A DNA stretch of 41,208 nt from an uncultured Clostridia bacterium (GCA_946626395.1 CAMOUF010000159.1:1-41208), one strand, 5' to 3'. Positions 1-7,118 are shown, counted from the stretch's first letter. Numbers and translations: made by a program. The notes: generated by a model not told the origin, from the sequence alone.

Positions 1-108
1 ACTTGTATTTTTTTTTTTTTTTTTTCATCGTAGTTTTTGTTTTTGCTGGGGCGACGGCTAGGAGTACTATGTCTATTAACAGCAACTACTGCTCCCCCCC
101 AGAAATAG
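1..108. other. contig-start low-complexity segment
   Basis: The window begins with a run of about 16 T and T-rich sequence, followed by a short stretch ending in a run of C. CAGCAACTAC near position 80 can pair with GTAGTT and GCTG near positions 30-46. No open frame is supported. It could be a real hairpin region downstream of the XRE gene or an assembly edge artefact; I cannot decide. Confidence 0.3.
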
Positions 109-414
109 TTACTTAAAGTGCTCTTCAAATAAACGCAGCTGCATCCTGAAAAGCCCCAAAAAATGAGAGACCCCCTGGTCCTCATAGACCAGGAGGTCTT
201 CCATGGACACCCCCAGGAGCCGGGCCAGGGCCAGGAGGTTGTCCACCGTGGGCAGGCACTCCCCGTGCTGCCACTTGTAAATGGCCTGCGGGTACTCAAA
301 CCCGAAATAGGCTTGCAGATCCCGCACGGTCAGGCCCGCCTGGCGGCGGTGCAGCTCAATGCTGCGGCCCGTTTTCGCCAGGTCGATGACCGGAAAAGCG
401 GTTTGCGTAAACAT
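109..414 (-). CDS. small XRE-family helix-turn-helix transcriptional regulator
   Basis: A 101-residue DNA-binding protein. Residues about 18-76 form a Cro/C1-type helix-turn-helix: a first helix (SIELHRRQAGL), the turn-recognition segment (TVRDLQAYFGF then AIYKWQHGECLP), and the closing helices NLLALARLLGVSMEDLL. The remaining 25 residues are a short tail with no known domain. A longer frame extends upstream, but the ATG at 414 has an AAGGAGAAGGAAGG ribosome site just before it and no earlier start has one. A consensus sigma-A promoter lies at 521-549 and dyads of AAACT half-sites at 570-597, so the gene may control itself. Target genes are unknown. It is transcribed alone. Confidence 0.85.
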   Translation of the reverse strand: MFTQTAFPVIDLAKTGRSIELHRRQAGLTVRDLQAYFGFEYPQAIYKWQHGECLPTVDNLLALARLLGVSMEDLLVYEDQGVSHFLGLFRMQLRLFEEHFK

Positions 415-520
415 CCTTCCTTCTCCTTTCCTGACGTTCAAAACAAAAAGCGAACAGAAAAGCAAGGGTACAGTCGGTTCTGTATGGTAAAAACGGATGA
501 AACGCGGTGAAACGAGATTT

Positions 521-549
521 ATTATAACCAGCGCTGAACAAATTGTCAA
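521..549 (-). promoter_or_regulatory. consensus sigma-A promoter of the XRE regulator
   Basis: Read on the minus strand, TTGACA (544-549) and TATAAT (521-526) are separated by exactly 17 bases. Both hexamers are perfect matches to the housekeeping consensus. The 5' UTR to the ATG at 414 would be about 100 bases. Confidence 0.85.
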
Positions 550-569
550 TATCTTTCAACCGGTTTTTC

Positions 570-597
570 ATTAAACTTGTAGTTTAATTGAAACTAT
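570..597. promoter_or_regulatory. overlapping dyads, candidate operator of the XRE regulator
   Basis: ATTAAACT-TGT-AGTTTAAT (570-588) is a perfect 8-base inverted repeat. It overlaps a second dyad, TAGTTT-N5-AAACTA (580-596), giving three AAACT half-sites in alternating orientation. The block lies about 21 bases upstream of the -35 box. Binding by the XRE protein is inferred from position only. Confidence 0.5.
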
Positions 598-609
598 TCC
601 CATGATCAA

Positions 610-810
610 GAAGGCTTGAAGCGAATAGATAAAAGGCAATAGACGAAAGCGTACAGCGTGCAGAGAACAGAGCACACACAAGGAAAGCAGCCAGACTCAG
701 AATAACAAAAAAATCTGAACTCTGTACTCTTCCCTCTGAACTCTCTATCTCTCCAATTGCCTATTGCCTTTTGCCTTCTGCCTATTGCCTGGTGACTGAA
801 AACGCTCTGC
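610..810. repeat. family B heptad inverted-repeat element, copy B1
   Basis: The left arm has AAAAGGCAATAGACG then CAGCGTGCAGAG-like heptads. A core of about 55 bases contains CACACAAGGAAAGCAG and CCAGACTC. The right arm returns as CTGAACTCTGTACTC and CTATTGCCTTTTGCC. The arms are inverted copies built from 7-base units. It fills the gap between the XRE gene and the macro-domain gene and ends about 20 bases from the stop codon of the latter. No gene is seen in 415-829. Confidence 0.8.
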
Positions 811-829
811 AAATGATTGTTTACGATGC

Positions 830-1894
830 TTACGCCGCCACCGAGCCCAGCAGCGGCAAATCGAAGGTGAAGAGCACCTCGTTGATTTCCATGATGTCGA
901 AGCGGCCATGGAGAATAAAATATTCAACCACGATATCCAATTTGCTGGAATGGGTCATGGAAAAGCCCGCCTTTTCCAGCATTTCTTTTGCCTCGCGGAT
1001 GGGCAGCTCCAGGGCCACGATGAAGGCGAACACGGTGGTTTTGCTGGGCTTGTAGCCGGGCTGGGTTTTGATTTTGTGAAACAGCTTCCTGTCCACGTTG
1101 GCCCGCTTATAGCAGTCCGCGTCGGTGATGCCCTTTTCGTCGATCTTGCGCAGCAACATGCCGGAAAAGCCTTCGTCGGTCTGGCGAAGCAGTTCTTCCC
1201 AATCCGGCTTGGCGGACATAAGCGGGGCAGCCGGCGGCTTCGGAGCAAATTCTATTTCCTCCTCGTCCATGATGGAGGCGTCATAGTACGCCGCTTCCTT
1301 CGGGGCGGTATGCCACAGCCCCCTCCGCGTATTCTCCAGGCGGCGGTTGGAATTTTCATCAACGTAATTTTCGTCAATAAAGGAGTGCACGTCCCGGAAC
1401 AATTCCAGGCTGACCCGGAACGCGCTGGGGCCGAACACCACCAGATACACGATCATATCGTCATCGTCTTCATTTTCCAGGAATTGCCTGACTGTGTCCA
1501 TGGCGATAGGAAAAGCCAGCTCCTTGGGAAAGCCGTATGCCCCGGTGGAGATCATAGGCATGGCGACGCTTTCGCAGCCCAGCTCCTTGGCAAGCCGAAG
1601 CGAATTGCGGTAGCAGGCGGCCAGCAGCTCCTTTTCCCCTTCCAGGCCTCCCTGCCAAATGGGCCCCACTGTATGGATCACATATTTGGCGGGCAGCCGG
1701 TAGCCTTTCGTGGCCTTGGCTTCGCCGGTGGCGCAGCCGCCCAGGGTGATGCATTCCTCCAGCAATTGGGGCCCGGCGGCCCGATGAATGGCTCCGTCCA
1801 CCCCGCCGCCCCCCAGCAGAGATTCATTAGCGGCGTTCACGATGGCGTCCACGTGCATTTTGGTAATATCCTGTCGAATGATCTGTACCGGCAT
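830..1894 (-). CDS. macro-domain (ADP-ribose-binding) protein with C-terminal helical domain
   Basis: A 354-residue protein. Residues 1-170 are a macro domain of the MacroD/YmdB type. NAAN (20-23) and the GGGGVDGAIH loop (28-37) are the residues that bind ADP-ribose and place the catalytic water. STGAYGFP (116-123) is the second phosphate-binding loop. Such domains hydrolyse O-acetyl-ADP-ribose or remove mono-ADP-ribose from proteins. After an acidic linker, residues about 255-345 form a helical domain with a helix-turn-helix look (ITDADCYKRANVD, then KPSKTTVFAFIVALEL). It recurs in clostridial proteins but I cannot name it with certainty. The ATG at 1894 has an AGAGGG ribosome site; the upstream ATG at 1921 does not. 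It starts 50 bases after yabQ. Confidence 0.87.
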   Translation of the reverse strand: MPVQIIRQDITKMHVDAIVNAANESLLGGGGVDGAIHRAAGPQLLEECITLGGCATGEAKATKGYRLPAKYVIHTVGPIWQGGLEGEKELLAACYRNSLRLAKELGCESVAMPMISTGAYGFPKELAFPIAMDTVRQFLENEDDDDMIVYLVVFGPSAFRVSLELFRDVHSFIDENYVDENSNRRLENTRRGLWHTAPKEAAYYDASIMDEEEIEFAPKPPAAPLMSAKPDWEELLRQTDEGFSGMLLRKIDEKGITDADCYKRANVDRKLFHKIKTQPGYKPSKTTVFAFIVALELPIREAKEMLEKAGFSMTHSSKLDIVVEYFILHGRFDIMEINEVLFTFDLPLLGSVAA

Positions 1895-1944
1895 TTGTAT
1901 CCCTCTTTCCCGCGCCAGCATGATGATTTATCTTCTATATATTA

Positions 1945-2289
1945 TTACTGCGCGGCGCTTTGATTTCCTGCATTCTCCCCCGACCATTTTTTCCGAAGCC
2001 AGCGGAAAACTCCAAGCACAAGCGCCCGCAGGCCCAGGCTGTAAATGGCCCCGCCGCAGACAAGGCCCAGCAGCGCATACACCCTGGCCTGTTTTTCTCC
2101 GCTCACGGCCAGGGCCAGGGCGCAGGCCGCCGTCACCGTTAAGCACCACAGGACGTCCAGGAAGGGCGTCAGGACGGGCCAGCGCCGCCGGGGCAGGGAA
2201 AGCAGATCATACAGCAGTCCCGCCCCAAATCCGGTATACAGCAGCAGCAAAAAAGCCCGGGCCTGGAGCGCGGTTTCAAAGAAAATCAA
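1945..2289 (-). CDS. yabQ: sporulation protein YabQ
   Basis: A 114-residue membrane protein of the YabQ family, needed in Bacillus for making the spore cortex and located in the membranes around the forespore. Three or four hydrophobic segments are visible (FLLLLYTGFGAGLLYDLL, VLWCLTVTAACALALAV, VYALLGLVCGGAIYSLGL), followed by a basic tail. The GAGLLYD motif after the first helix is typical of the family. The start is a TTG at 2289 overlapping the yabP stop in TTGA, so translation is probably coupled to yabP; there is no ATG nearby. In Bacillus divIC follows yabQ. Here the next gene is the macro-domain protein. Confidence 0.87.
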   Translation of the reverse strand: MIFFETALQARAFLLLLYTGFGAGLLYDLLSLPRRRWPVLTPFLDVLWCLTVTAACALALAVSGEKQARVYALLGLVCGGAIYSLGLRALVLGVFRWLRKKWSGENAGNQSAAQ

Positions 2290-2576
2290 CTGTCAGCCCG
2301 GCGAAACAGGCTCCGCCGCCGGGGCCGCTGGGCATACAGGATGCCGTCAATTTTCCCTTCCACCGCCAATTGTCCATCCTCCACCATCAGCTTGGTCACA
2401 TGGAGCCCTTCCCCGGTGATGGTCACTTCCCCGCTTTCAGTCAGCAGCGTGACCTGGTTTTCATCAAAGCCCATCACCTCGCTGACCCCCGTCAGCGCCG
2501 CCCGGCGCCGGTTGTCCAGGGTGAGCATATGATTCTTCACCACGGCGGACACCCGCTGGGCATTCTCCTTTTCCAT
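2286..2576 (-). CDS. yabP: sporulation protein YabP
   Basis: A 96-residue protein of the YabP/YqfC family. These small beta-rich proteins are made in the mother cell and are required for spore coat or cortex assembly. Family features include LDNRRRAALTGVSEVMGFDE and the following VTLLTESGEVTITGEGLHV stretch, then LAVEGKIDGILY. A strong GGGGGGAG ribosome site precedes the ATG at 2576. It is the first gene of a yabP-yabQ operon. A candidate sigma-E promoter lies at 2598-2626, which fits the mother-cell expression known for Bacillus yabP. Confidence 0.92.
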   Translation of the reverse strand: MEKENAQRVSAVVKNHMLTLDNRRRAALTGVSEVMGFDENQVTLLTESGEVTITGEGLHVTKLMVEDGQLAVEGKIDGILYAQRPRRRSLFRRADS

Positions 2577-2597
2577 GGCTCTCCCCCCTTTCGGGAT

Positions 2598-2626
2598 ATC
2601 CTATGCGCACCCAAACCGACGTATGC
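2598..2626 (-). promoter_or_regulatory. candidate sigma-E promoter of yabPQ
   Basis: Minus strand: GCATACG (2620-2626), a 14-base spacer, then CATAGGAT (2598-2605). The sigma-E pattern in Bacillus is roughly KMATATT-N14-CATACAMT. The -35 matches 5 of 7 and the -10 matches 6 of 8. The ATG is about 22 bases further on. Confidence 0.5.
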
Positions 2627-2664
2627 CAAAAGCCGCCGTTTCCCTATTCCGGAAAACGGCGGCG
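2627..2664 (-). terminator. Rho-independent terminator of the YeaQ-like gene
   Basis: Minus strand: GCCGCCGTTTTCC, a 6-base loop, GGGAAACGGCGGC, then CTTTTGG. The stem is 13 bp with a short T tract. It sits 10 bases after the stop of the YeaQ-like gene and separates it from yabP. Confidence 0.75.
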
Positions 2665-2674
2665 CTGCCTTTGT

Positions 2675-2929
2675 TTATTGAACGGCCCTGCGGCGAATCA
2701 TGTTATAAATCCACAGCAGGATGCAGGCCCCGCCCACAGCCACCAGCAGGCTGTACAGGTTGAACCCGTCCACGCCGCCCCAGCCCAGCAGCGAAGCGGC
2801 AAAGCCGCCCACGGCGGAACCCAGAATGCCCACCAGGATATTTCCGGCCCAGCCCTGGCGCTCACCCATGATCAGCCCGGCCAGCCAGCCCGCCAGCGCG
2901 CCCAGCACCAGCCACAGCAAAATGCTCAT
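2675..2929 (-). CDS. GlsB/YeaQ/YmgE-family small membrane protein
   Basis: An 84-residue protein with three transmembrane segments. It has the GlsB/YeaQ/YmgE pattern: LVLGALAGWLAGLIMG, GWAGNILVGILGSAVGGF and a final LLVAVGGACILLWIYNMIRR helix. The family is linked to envelope stress but its biochemical role is not known. An AAGGAGG site lies 8 bases before the ATG at 2929; a TTG six bases earlier is too close to that site. A terminator follows at 2627-2664, so it is probably a single-gene unit. Confidence 0.9.
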   Translation of the reverse strand: MSILLWLVLGALAGWLAGLIMGERQGWAGNILVGILGSAVGGFAASLLGWGGVDGFNLYSLLVAVGGACILLWIYNMIRRRAVQ

Positions 2930-3050
2930 GTTCAATCCCTCCTTACACGATTTGATTTGATGATGCAGCTCATCCGTTTTATCATATGCGAAAGACCGGA
3001 AAACGAAACTGGGGAAAATTTGAAATAACGGATTTGTTCAGACGCTTAAA

Positions 3051-3180
3051 GAAACACTTTAAGTTACCAAGTTAGGAGTGAGGAGTGAGGAGTGAGGAGT
3101 TAATAGATTGCGCTTCGCTTTGAACAATTTTCAACTCCTCACTCCTAACTCCTCACTCCTAACTGATATAAAGTGTTCGT
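3051..3180. repeat. family A heptad inverted-repeat element, copy A1
   Basis: Outer inverted repeats AACACTTTA (3053-3061) and TAAAGTGTT (3169-3177) enclose arms of repeated GTGAGGA / TCCTCAC heptads (3071-3102 and 3133-3164). The loop contains TTGCGCTTCGC and AACAATTTTC. TTAA occurs just outside each end and could be a target duplication. The gap 2930-3317 contains nothing else that I can support apart from a possible -10 box (TATGAT, 3264-3269). Confidence 0.85.
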
Positions 3181-3317
3181 TAACCTATTACAAAATAGCG
3201 ATCTCCATTCAATTGTCACAATATCGTCACCGTTCAGGGCTGTACTTTTGGTCGGTATTGCGGTATGATAAGCATAGGGAATTCGTTCCCAGAACACATC
3301 AAAGCGAGGAATCCATT

Positions 3318-3782
3318 TTGTATACAGAACAGGATTTTCAGGATATTGGCGCGCAGGTGAAGCGGCGGACGCTGCTCATCGCCATTCCGGCGGCGCTGCT
3401 GCTGGCGGGGATCATTGTTTCCTTCATTCTTCGGATTCGGTGGCTCACCACGGGCCTGAGCCTGGTGCTGGGCGCCGGCTTCATTTTCTGCTATGGGCTG
3501 CTGCTGGCCCCTGTGCTGGCGTACCGGCGGCACCTGGACGAGGTGCTCCACGGCCGGGTGCGCACCACCACCGGCGCGTTCAAGGAAATGGAAGAAACAG
3601 CGGTCATGCGGGAGGGCGTGAAATACTATCCCATGATGCTCAGCGTGGGCGACATGGATAATCCCGAAGACGACCGTTTGTTTTACTACGACGCCAACCT
3701 GCCCCGGCCTGATTGGCAAATCGGCGATATGCTCACCGTGACCGCTCATGATAAGGCGCTGGGCGCCTGGGTGAAAGCATAA
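3318..3782 (+). CDS. small membrane protein of unknown function
   Basis: A 154-residue protein I do not recognise. Two adjacent hydrophobic helices (LLIAIPAALLLAGIIVSFIL and LVLGAGFIFCYGLLLAPVLA, residues about 20-70) are followed by a soluble domain of about 80 residues. That domain has alternating beta-strand character (GRVRTTTGAFKEM, REGVKYYPMMLSVG, DWQIGDMLTVTAHD) and may be a small beta barrel. The start is a TTG at 3318 with GAGG eight bases upstream. A longer frame begins inside the family A repeat and is rejected. The next gene starts 14 bases after the stop, so the two are likely co-transcribed. Confidence 0.75.
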   Translation: MYTEQDFQDIGAQVKRRTLLIAIPAALLLAGIIVSFILRIRWLTTGLSLVLGAGFIFCYGLLLAPVLAYRRHLDEVLHGRVRTTTGAFKEMEETAVMREGVKYYPMMLSVGDMDNPEDDRLFYYDANLPRPDWQIGDMLTVTAHDKALGAWVKA

Positions 3783-3796
3783 AAGAGGAAATAAAA

Positions 3797-4171
3797 ATGA
3801 ATCAAACGCAATGCGTGCTGGCCTGCGTCACCGCGCAGAAAAACTGCGCCCGGCTGATCCGGCAGGCCCAGGCCCTGGCCAAGGAAGCGGATATGCCCCT
3901 GCGGGTGCTGCACGTGAGCCAAAGCGGCGCGCCCCTGGGTTCAGCGGATTCAGCGTCCATTTTAAACGAATTGTTTTCCCTGGCCCATGAATGCAGCGCG
4001 GAAATGACCGTGCTGGCCGAAGCCAACGTGGCCGCCGCCATCGCAAGGTTTGCCCGGGAAAGCGACGCGGCGGTCTTGGTACTGGGCCCGGACCGCAGCG
4101 GCACGGCAGGACGCGTGAAGCGGCTGCTGCCGGAAGACGCGCGGATCGTGGCCCTGGAAACCGACGAGTAA
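3797..4171 (+). CDS. universal-stress-protein-like domain protein
   Basis: A 124-residue cytoplasmic protein with the UspA-type Rossmann-like fold. The first strand is VLACVTAQKNCARLIRQA, resembling the USP domain inside KdpD sensor kinases. Later comes ALAKEADMPLRVLHV, then AEANVAAAIARFARESDAAVLVLGPD. The G-2X-G-9X-G ATP-binding signature is not clear, so nucleotide binding is uncertain. The ATG at 3797 has an AAGAGGA ribosome site. It follows the membrane protein by 14 bases and may work with it. Repeat D1 begins 5 bases after the stop codon. Confidence 0.78.
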   Translation: MNQTQCVLACVTAQKNCARLIRQAQALAKEADMPLRVLHVSQSGAPLGSADSASILNELFSLAHECSAEMTVLAEANVAAAIARFARESDAAVLVLGPDRSGTAGRVKRLLPEDARIVALETDE

Positions 4172-4175
4172 AAAA

Positions 4176-4350
4176 GCTCAATATAAGAAATTTGTGGGGG
4201 AAACCGCTCTTTGGAGTTAGTTCGCATGGCCTGCGCTTCGCTTACCCACGCTCTTTTTCAACAAGTTATTTGGGTGAAGCCGTGCCAGCCGTCCCTTCGG
4301 GCCGTCTGGCTATAAAAGCAGTTTCCCCACACCCCTGTTCCGAGAAAGCA
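4176..4350 (+). repeat. family D hairpin element with inserted core, copy D1
   Basis: The element starts with GCTCAATATAAGAAATTTG and the arm GTGGGGGAAACCGCTCTTTG (from 4194). It ends with GTTTCCCCACACCCC and the polar tail CCGAGAAAGCA. Between the arms lies an insert of about 105 bases holding GCATGGCCTGCGCTTCGC and a 12-bp stem hairpin (GCCAG to CTGGC). The same insert occurs in D5 in the opposite orientation. Confidence 0.8.
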
Positions 4351-4535
4351 GTAAAGGATTCAGTAAATACGTTCTTTCTTCTTGCTTCTTGTCGGAGCAA
4401 AGCATCAGGAATAAATTGGAATTTTCCATAAAACTTTTGGTTCAATAAAAAATCTTGTCGGGACATCAATCCATCCTTGGCTCTTTCCTTTGTAAAGCAT
4501 GAAAAAAGGAAGATTGTACGGTTGTCAGTCCATGA

Positions 4536-4612
4536 TTGCTTTCTCGGAGGGAGGTGTGGGGGGACCCGCTCTTTGGCATCCAAAGAGCGGTTCCCCCCAC
4601 AAACTTTTAAGC
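4536..4612 (-). repeat. family D hairpin element, copy D2
   Basis: The tail TGCTTTCTCGGAGGG comes first on the plus strand, then GTGGGGGGACCCGCTCTTTG paired with CAAAGAGCGGTTCCCCCCAC and AAACTTTTAAG. It is a compact copy without insert, facing copy D1. The rest of 4172-4737 is AT-rich spacer without a supported gene. Confidence 0.8.
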
Positions 4613-4618
4613 CTGCGG

Positions 4619-4647
4619 CTTACAGATTGTTTTGTAACTCGTATAAA
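4619..4647 (+). promoter_or_regulatory. candidate sigma-A promoter of the secreted protein at 4738
   Basis: CTTACA (4619-4624), 17 bases, TATAAA (4642-4647). The matches are 4 of 6 and 5 of 6. The leader to the ATG is about 85 bases and contains a small GCGGGG/CCCGC hairpin just before the ribosome site. Confidence 0.45.
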
Positions 4648-4737
4648 CAATTGGAAACAGTTTCCGCGGAAGAAAACGCAAGGCTGTTTCGTTTCATCAA
4701 GGAGCGGGGAAAAACCCGCCGGAAAAAGGAGGAAATC

Positions 4738-5367
4738 ATGAAAAAATTTCTTTGCGTATTGCTGATGCTTGCGCTGCTGGTGCCCGCCGCTCTGGCGGAG
4801 GAAGCGCGGCCCCAGGTGACCTTCGCTGATCTCCAGCATCTGGAATGGACGTTCAGCAGCGGCGTGGGCGCGTGGTACACCACCATGCGCATCCAGGCCG
4901 ACGGCACCTTTACCGGGGACTTCCACGACAGCAACATGGGCGAATCGGAAGAAGCGTATCCCAACGGCACGGTGTACGGCTGCCTGTTCCACGGGCAGAT
5001 GCGCCTGGAGCAGGCCGGGGAAAACGGCCCCTGGACCATGACCGTGGAAAGCCTGGAGCTGGACGAAGGCCAGGTGCCGGAAGCGCTGGAGGACGGCATC
5101 CGGTTCGTCACCGCTGATCCTTACGGCCTGACCCTGGGCCAGCAGATGATCCTGTACGCCCCCGGCACGCCGGTGGAACAGCTGCCGGAAGGCTTCCGCT
5201 TCTGGGCGCACATTGGCGCCTTTGACGAAAACCTGGAAGCCCTGCCCTTCTATGGGCTCTACAGCGAGGAGGACGACGTGGGCTTTATCGGCGAACCGGC
5301 GATGGACGCTGAGAACCCGGACGATACCACCCAGCCTCTCCCCACCGTTCCCGCCGCCAATCCTTAA
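4738..5367 (+). CDS. secreted protein of unknown function
   Basis: A 209-residue exported protein. MKKFLCVLLMLALLVPAALA is a clear Sec signal peptide with cleavage after ALA. The mature part begins with a beta-rich domain (WTFSSGVGAWYTTMRI, DGTFTGDFHDSNMGE, NGTVYGCLFHGQM) that reads like a lipocalin-like or ligand-binding barrel. The C-terminus is acidic and proline-rich. I cannot assign a function. An AAAGGAGG site lies 6 bases before the ATG. A longer frame running upstream through repeat D2 lacks a ribosome site and is rejected. It is a single-gene unit ended by the terminator at 5389-5420. Confidence 0.82.
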   Translation: MKKFLCVLLMLALLVPAALAEEARPQVTFADLQHLEWTFSSGVGAWYTTMRIQADGTFTGDFHDSNMGESEEAYPNGTVYGCLFHGQMRLEQAGENGPWTMTVESLELDEGQVPEALEDGIRFVTADPYGLTLGQQMILYAPGTPVEQLPEGFRFWAHIGAFDENLEALPFYGLYSEEDDVGFIGEPAMDAENPDDTTQPLPTVPAANP

Positions 5368-5388
5368 AACCCTCCAATGAAAAACACA

Positions 5389-5420
5389 CCGCTCCGGCAC
5401 AACGCCGGAGCGGCTTTTTA
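5389..5420 (+). terminator. Rho-independent terminator
   Basis: CCGCTCCGGC, loop ACAAC, GCCGGAGCGG, then CTTTTTAT. A perfect 10-bp GC-rich stem with a T tract, 21 bases after the stop codon of the secreted protein gene. Confidence 0.93.
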
Positions 5421-5485
5421 TGGTTCTTTTCTTTCATAACAGACTTGTTCTCAAAGGTGAAGTTTATAGCGCAGTGAAGGGAACG

Positions 5486-5532
5486 CTGGGGCTGTTCGCC
5501 CCAGACCCGAACCAGGGGGTTGAACCCCCTGG
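5486..5532. repeat. two adjacent perfect hairpins
   Basis: CTGGGGC-TGTTC-GCCCCAG (5486-5504) is followed by CCAGGGGGTT-G-AACCCCCTGG (5512-5532). Neither has a T tract. Similar tandem GGGG/CCCC hairpins are common between genes in gut Clostridia (from memory, not searched). Confidence 0.7.
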
Positions 5533-5612
5533 ACCCACAATTGGCGAAATAACGATGTTGCGTTTAACAAACAATCTCCGCCAGATACGTTGGGGCTACG
5601 AAAAGTATGAGG

Positions 5613-5738
5613 GCTTCTGGCCTAAGAAAGCTCGGGAAAATCCGAAGAGAAAGTAAACTTTCCCCTTCGGATTATTCCCTGGCTTTTCCCGGATGCTATG
5701 CATCCGGGTTGGCGGCTTTCAGCCGCCGGGCCAGAAGC
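5613..5738. other. cloverleaf-like multi-branch structure
   Basis: A closing helix GCTTCTGGCC (5613-5622) / GGCCAGAAGC (5729-5738), 10 bp and perfect, encloses three stems. Stem 1 is GGGAAAATCCGAAG (5634-5647) with CTTCGGATTATTCCC (5665-5679), capped by GAAAG/CTTTC. Stem 2 is CCGGATGC-TAT-GCATCCGG (5689-5707). Stem 3 is GGCGGCT-TTC-AGCCGCC (5711-5727). It could be a structured RNA or a composite of mobile palindromes. No promoter or strand can be assigned. Confidence 0.6.
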
Positions 5739-5809
5739 ACAGCCACCTAAAGCTTTGTATTTGATTATTATCCGTAACAGCGGGAACCAACATAATATTT
5801 TCCTTCCAA

Positions 5810-5895
5810 GTTTTTACCGAATAGCTTTTCTCGGATGGGGGTCTGGGGGAAACCGCTCTTTGGGCTCCAAAGAGCGGTTTCCCCCAGAGAATCAA
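5810..5895 (-). repeat. family D hairpin element, copy D3
   Basis: TTTCTCGGATGGGGGTC tail, then GGGGGAAACCGCTCTTTG paired with CAAAGAGCGGTTTCCCCC. On the minus strand it directly follows the acyltransferase stop codon, the same gene-to-element orientation as D1 and D5. The rest of the gap 5421-5903 holds the hairpins listed above. Confidence 0.8.
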
Positions 5896-5903
5896 TTTCC
5901 AAT

Positions 5904-7118
5904 TTACTTTTCCGCCCTCGTTTTTTTTCGCAGGGCCCGGGCGATGGGGCGTTCAAAGAGGAAGGTGATGAGGATAGCCAGGATCAGGGCCAGGGCGAAG
6001 CAGCACAGGGTATAGGTCAATTGCCAGCGGGGATCTTCCATCCAGGGCTGGGCGGATTCAGAGGGCGGGAAATGCCATTCCTTCAGCTTCACCGCCAGCA
6101 TCTGATGATAAATATAAAATTGGAAGGAAATCAGGCTCAAAAAATGCATCACCTTGTTACCCAGCAAAAACCGCATAGCAGGCAGGGAAAAGGCGGCGCT
6201 GACCATCAGGCAGGACAGCACGGCGGAAAGGGGAAAGCGCCTGTTCATCTGTCCCTGATGAATCATGGGATAGGAAGGCTCCGCCGCCTGGCCCCGGCAA
6301 ATCTGCATCAGCTCGCAGACGCACACCACCATCAGCGCTGTGAAAAGCAGCCTTATGGCCCGGTCCGGCTCGTTTCCCAGGCGCTTGCGCAGCATGGCAA
6401 ACACAGAGGCCGCCACAAAGCCATTGGCGTACACGTCCAGGAACGCGGGCAGCTGGTTAAAATACATGCTGGTGTCCGGCTTGGTGGAGGCGTACCAGCG
6501 GAAGGCAAAGGCCGCGCCGGCCATCAGGCCATAGGTGATCACCGGCTTTTTCTTAAACGCCCGGGCCAGGAAGGGGAACAACAGATAAAACTGCATTTCC
6601 ACCGCCAGCGTCCACAGCGCTCCGTTCAGGGGCGAGCGGAGATAACTGAAATAGAACAGGTTGTGGGTAAAGGTCAAATGGGAAAAAATGTCCAGCAAGG
6701 CGTCGCCGGTGTTCAGGTAGCGTCCCTGAAAGCAGCAGATCACGAACATGGGCAGAACGCATAAAAGATAGGAGGGCAGAATGCGAATCAGCCGCCGCTT
6801 GTAAAAGGCGCCTACGGCGGGCAGCTTGCTCCCCGCCTGGGTATAGGGAAGATACAGCAGAAAGCCGCTGAGCAGCAGCATCCCATCCACCCATAGATAG
6901 CCCGAGCGCAGCAGAAAATCCAGGCTCACCGTTTCCCCGTGAAAGTCAAAATGGGGCGTCAGCCAGCCCTGCTGCCAAATGTGAAACCAGCCCACCAAAA
7001 AAATGCAAAGCACCCGGATGCCGTCCAGCACGTCCACGTGTTTCGCGTCCGGCCCCTGTTGATAGGACAAAAAGGGCCGGAAAGCGGGCTTGCTTTCCTG
7101 GGTCGGTTCGTGTTCCAT
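5904..7118 (-). CDS. acyltransferase family 3 membrane protein (OafA/YrhL type)
   Basis: A 404-residue integral membrane protein of the acyltransferase-3 family, which transfers acetyl or other acyl groups to cell-surface glycans or peptidoglycan. The family N-terminal block is present: VDVLDGIRVLCIFLVGWFHI, including the arginine and histidine of the first helix, then the SGYLWVDGMLLLSGFLLYLP region. About ten hydrophobic helices follow and the chain ends in a basic tail. There is no SGNH domain, so it is the short form. The ATG at 7118 is preceded by CAGGGAG. Element B2 sits just upstream of the ribosome site and D3 just after the stop. Its acceptor cannot be told from the context. Confidence 0.9.
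   Translation of the reverse strand: MEHEPTQESKPAFRPFLSYQQGPDAKHVDVLDGIRVLCIFLVGWFHIWQQGWLTPHFDFHGETVSLDFLLRSGYLWVDGMLLLSGFLLYLPYTQAGSKLPAVGAFYKRRLIRILPSYLLCVLPMFVICCFQGRYLNTGDALLDIFSHLTFTHNLFYFSYLRSPLNGALWTLAVEMQFYLLFPFLARAFKKKPVITYGLMAGAAFAFRWYASTKPDTSMYFNQLPAFLDVYANGFVAASVFAMLRKRLGNEPDRAIRLLFTALMVVCVCELMQICRGQAAEPSYPMIHQGQMNRRFPLSAVLSCLMVSAAFSLPAMRFLLGNKVMHFLSLISFQFYIYHQMLAVKLKEWHFPPSESAQPWMEDPRWQLTYTLCCFALALILAILITFLFERPIARALRKKTRAEK

Noticed and set aside
908..1963. 351-residue plus-strand frame opposite the macro gene
   Set aside because: Antisense shadow; macro domain motifs are clear on the other strand.
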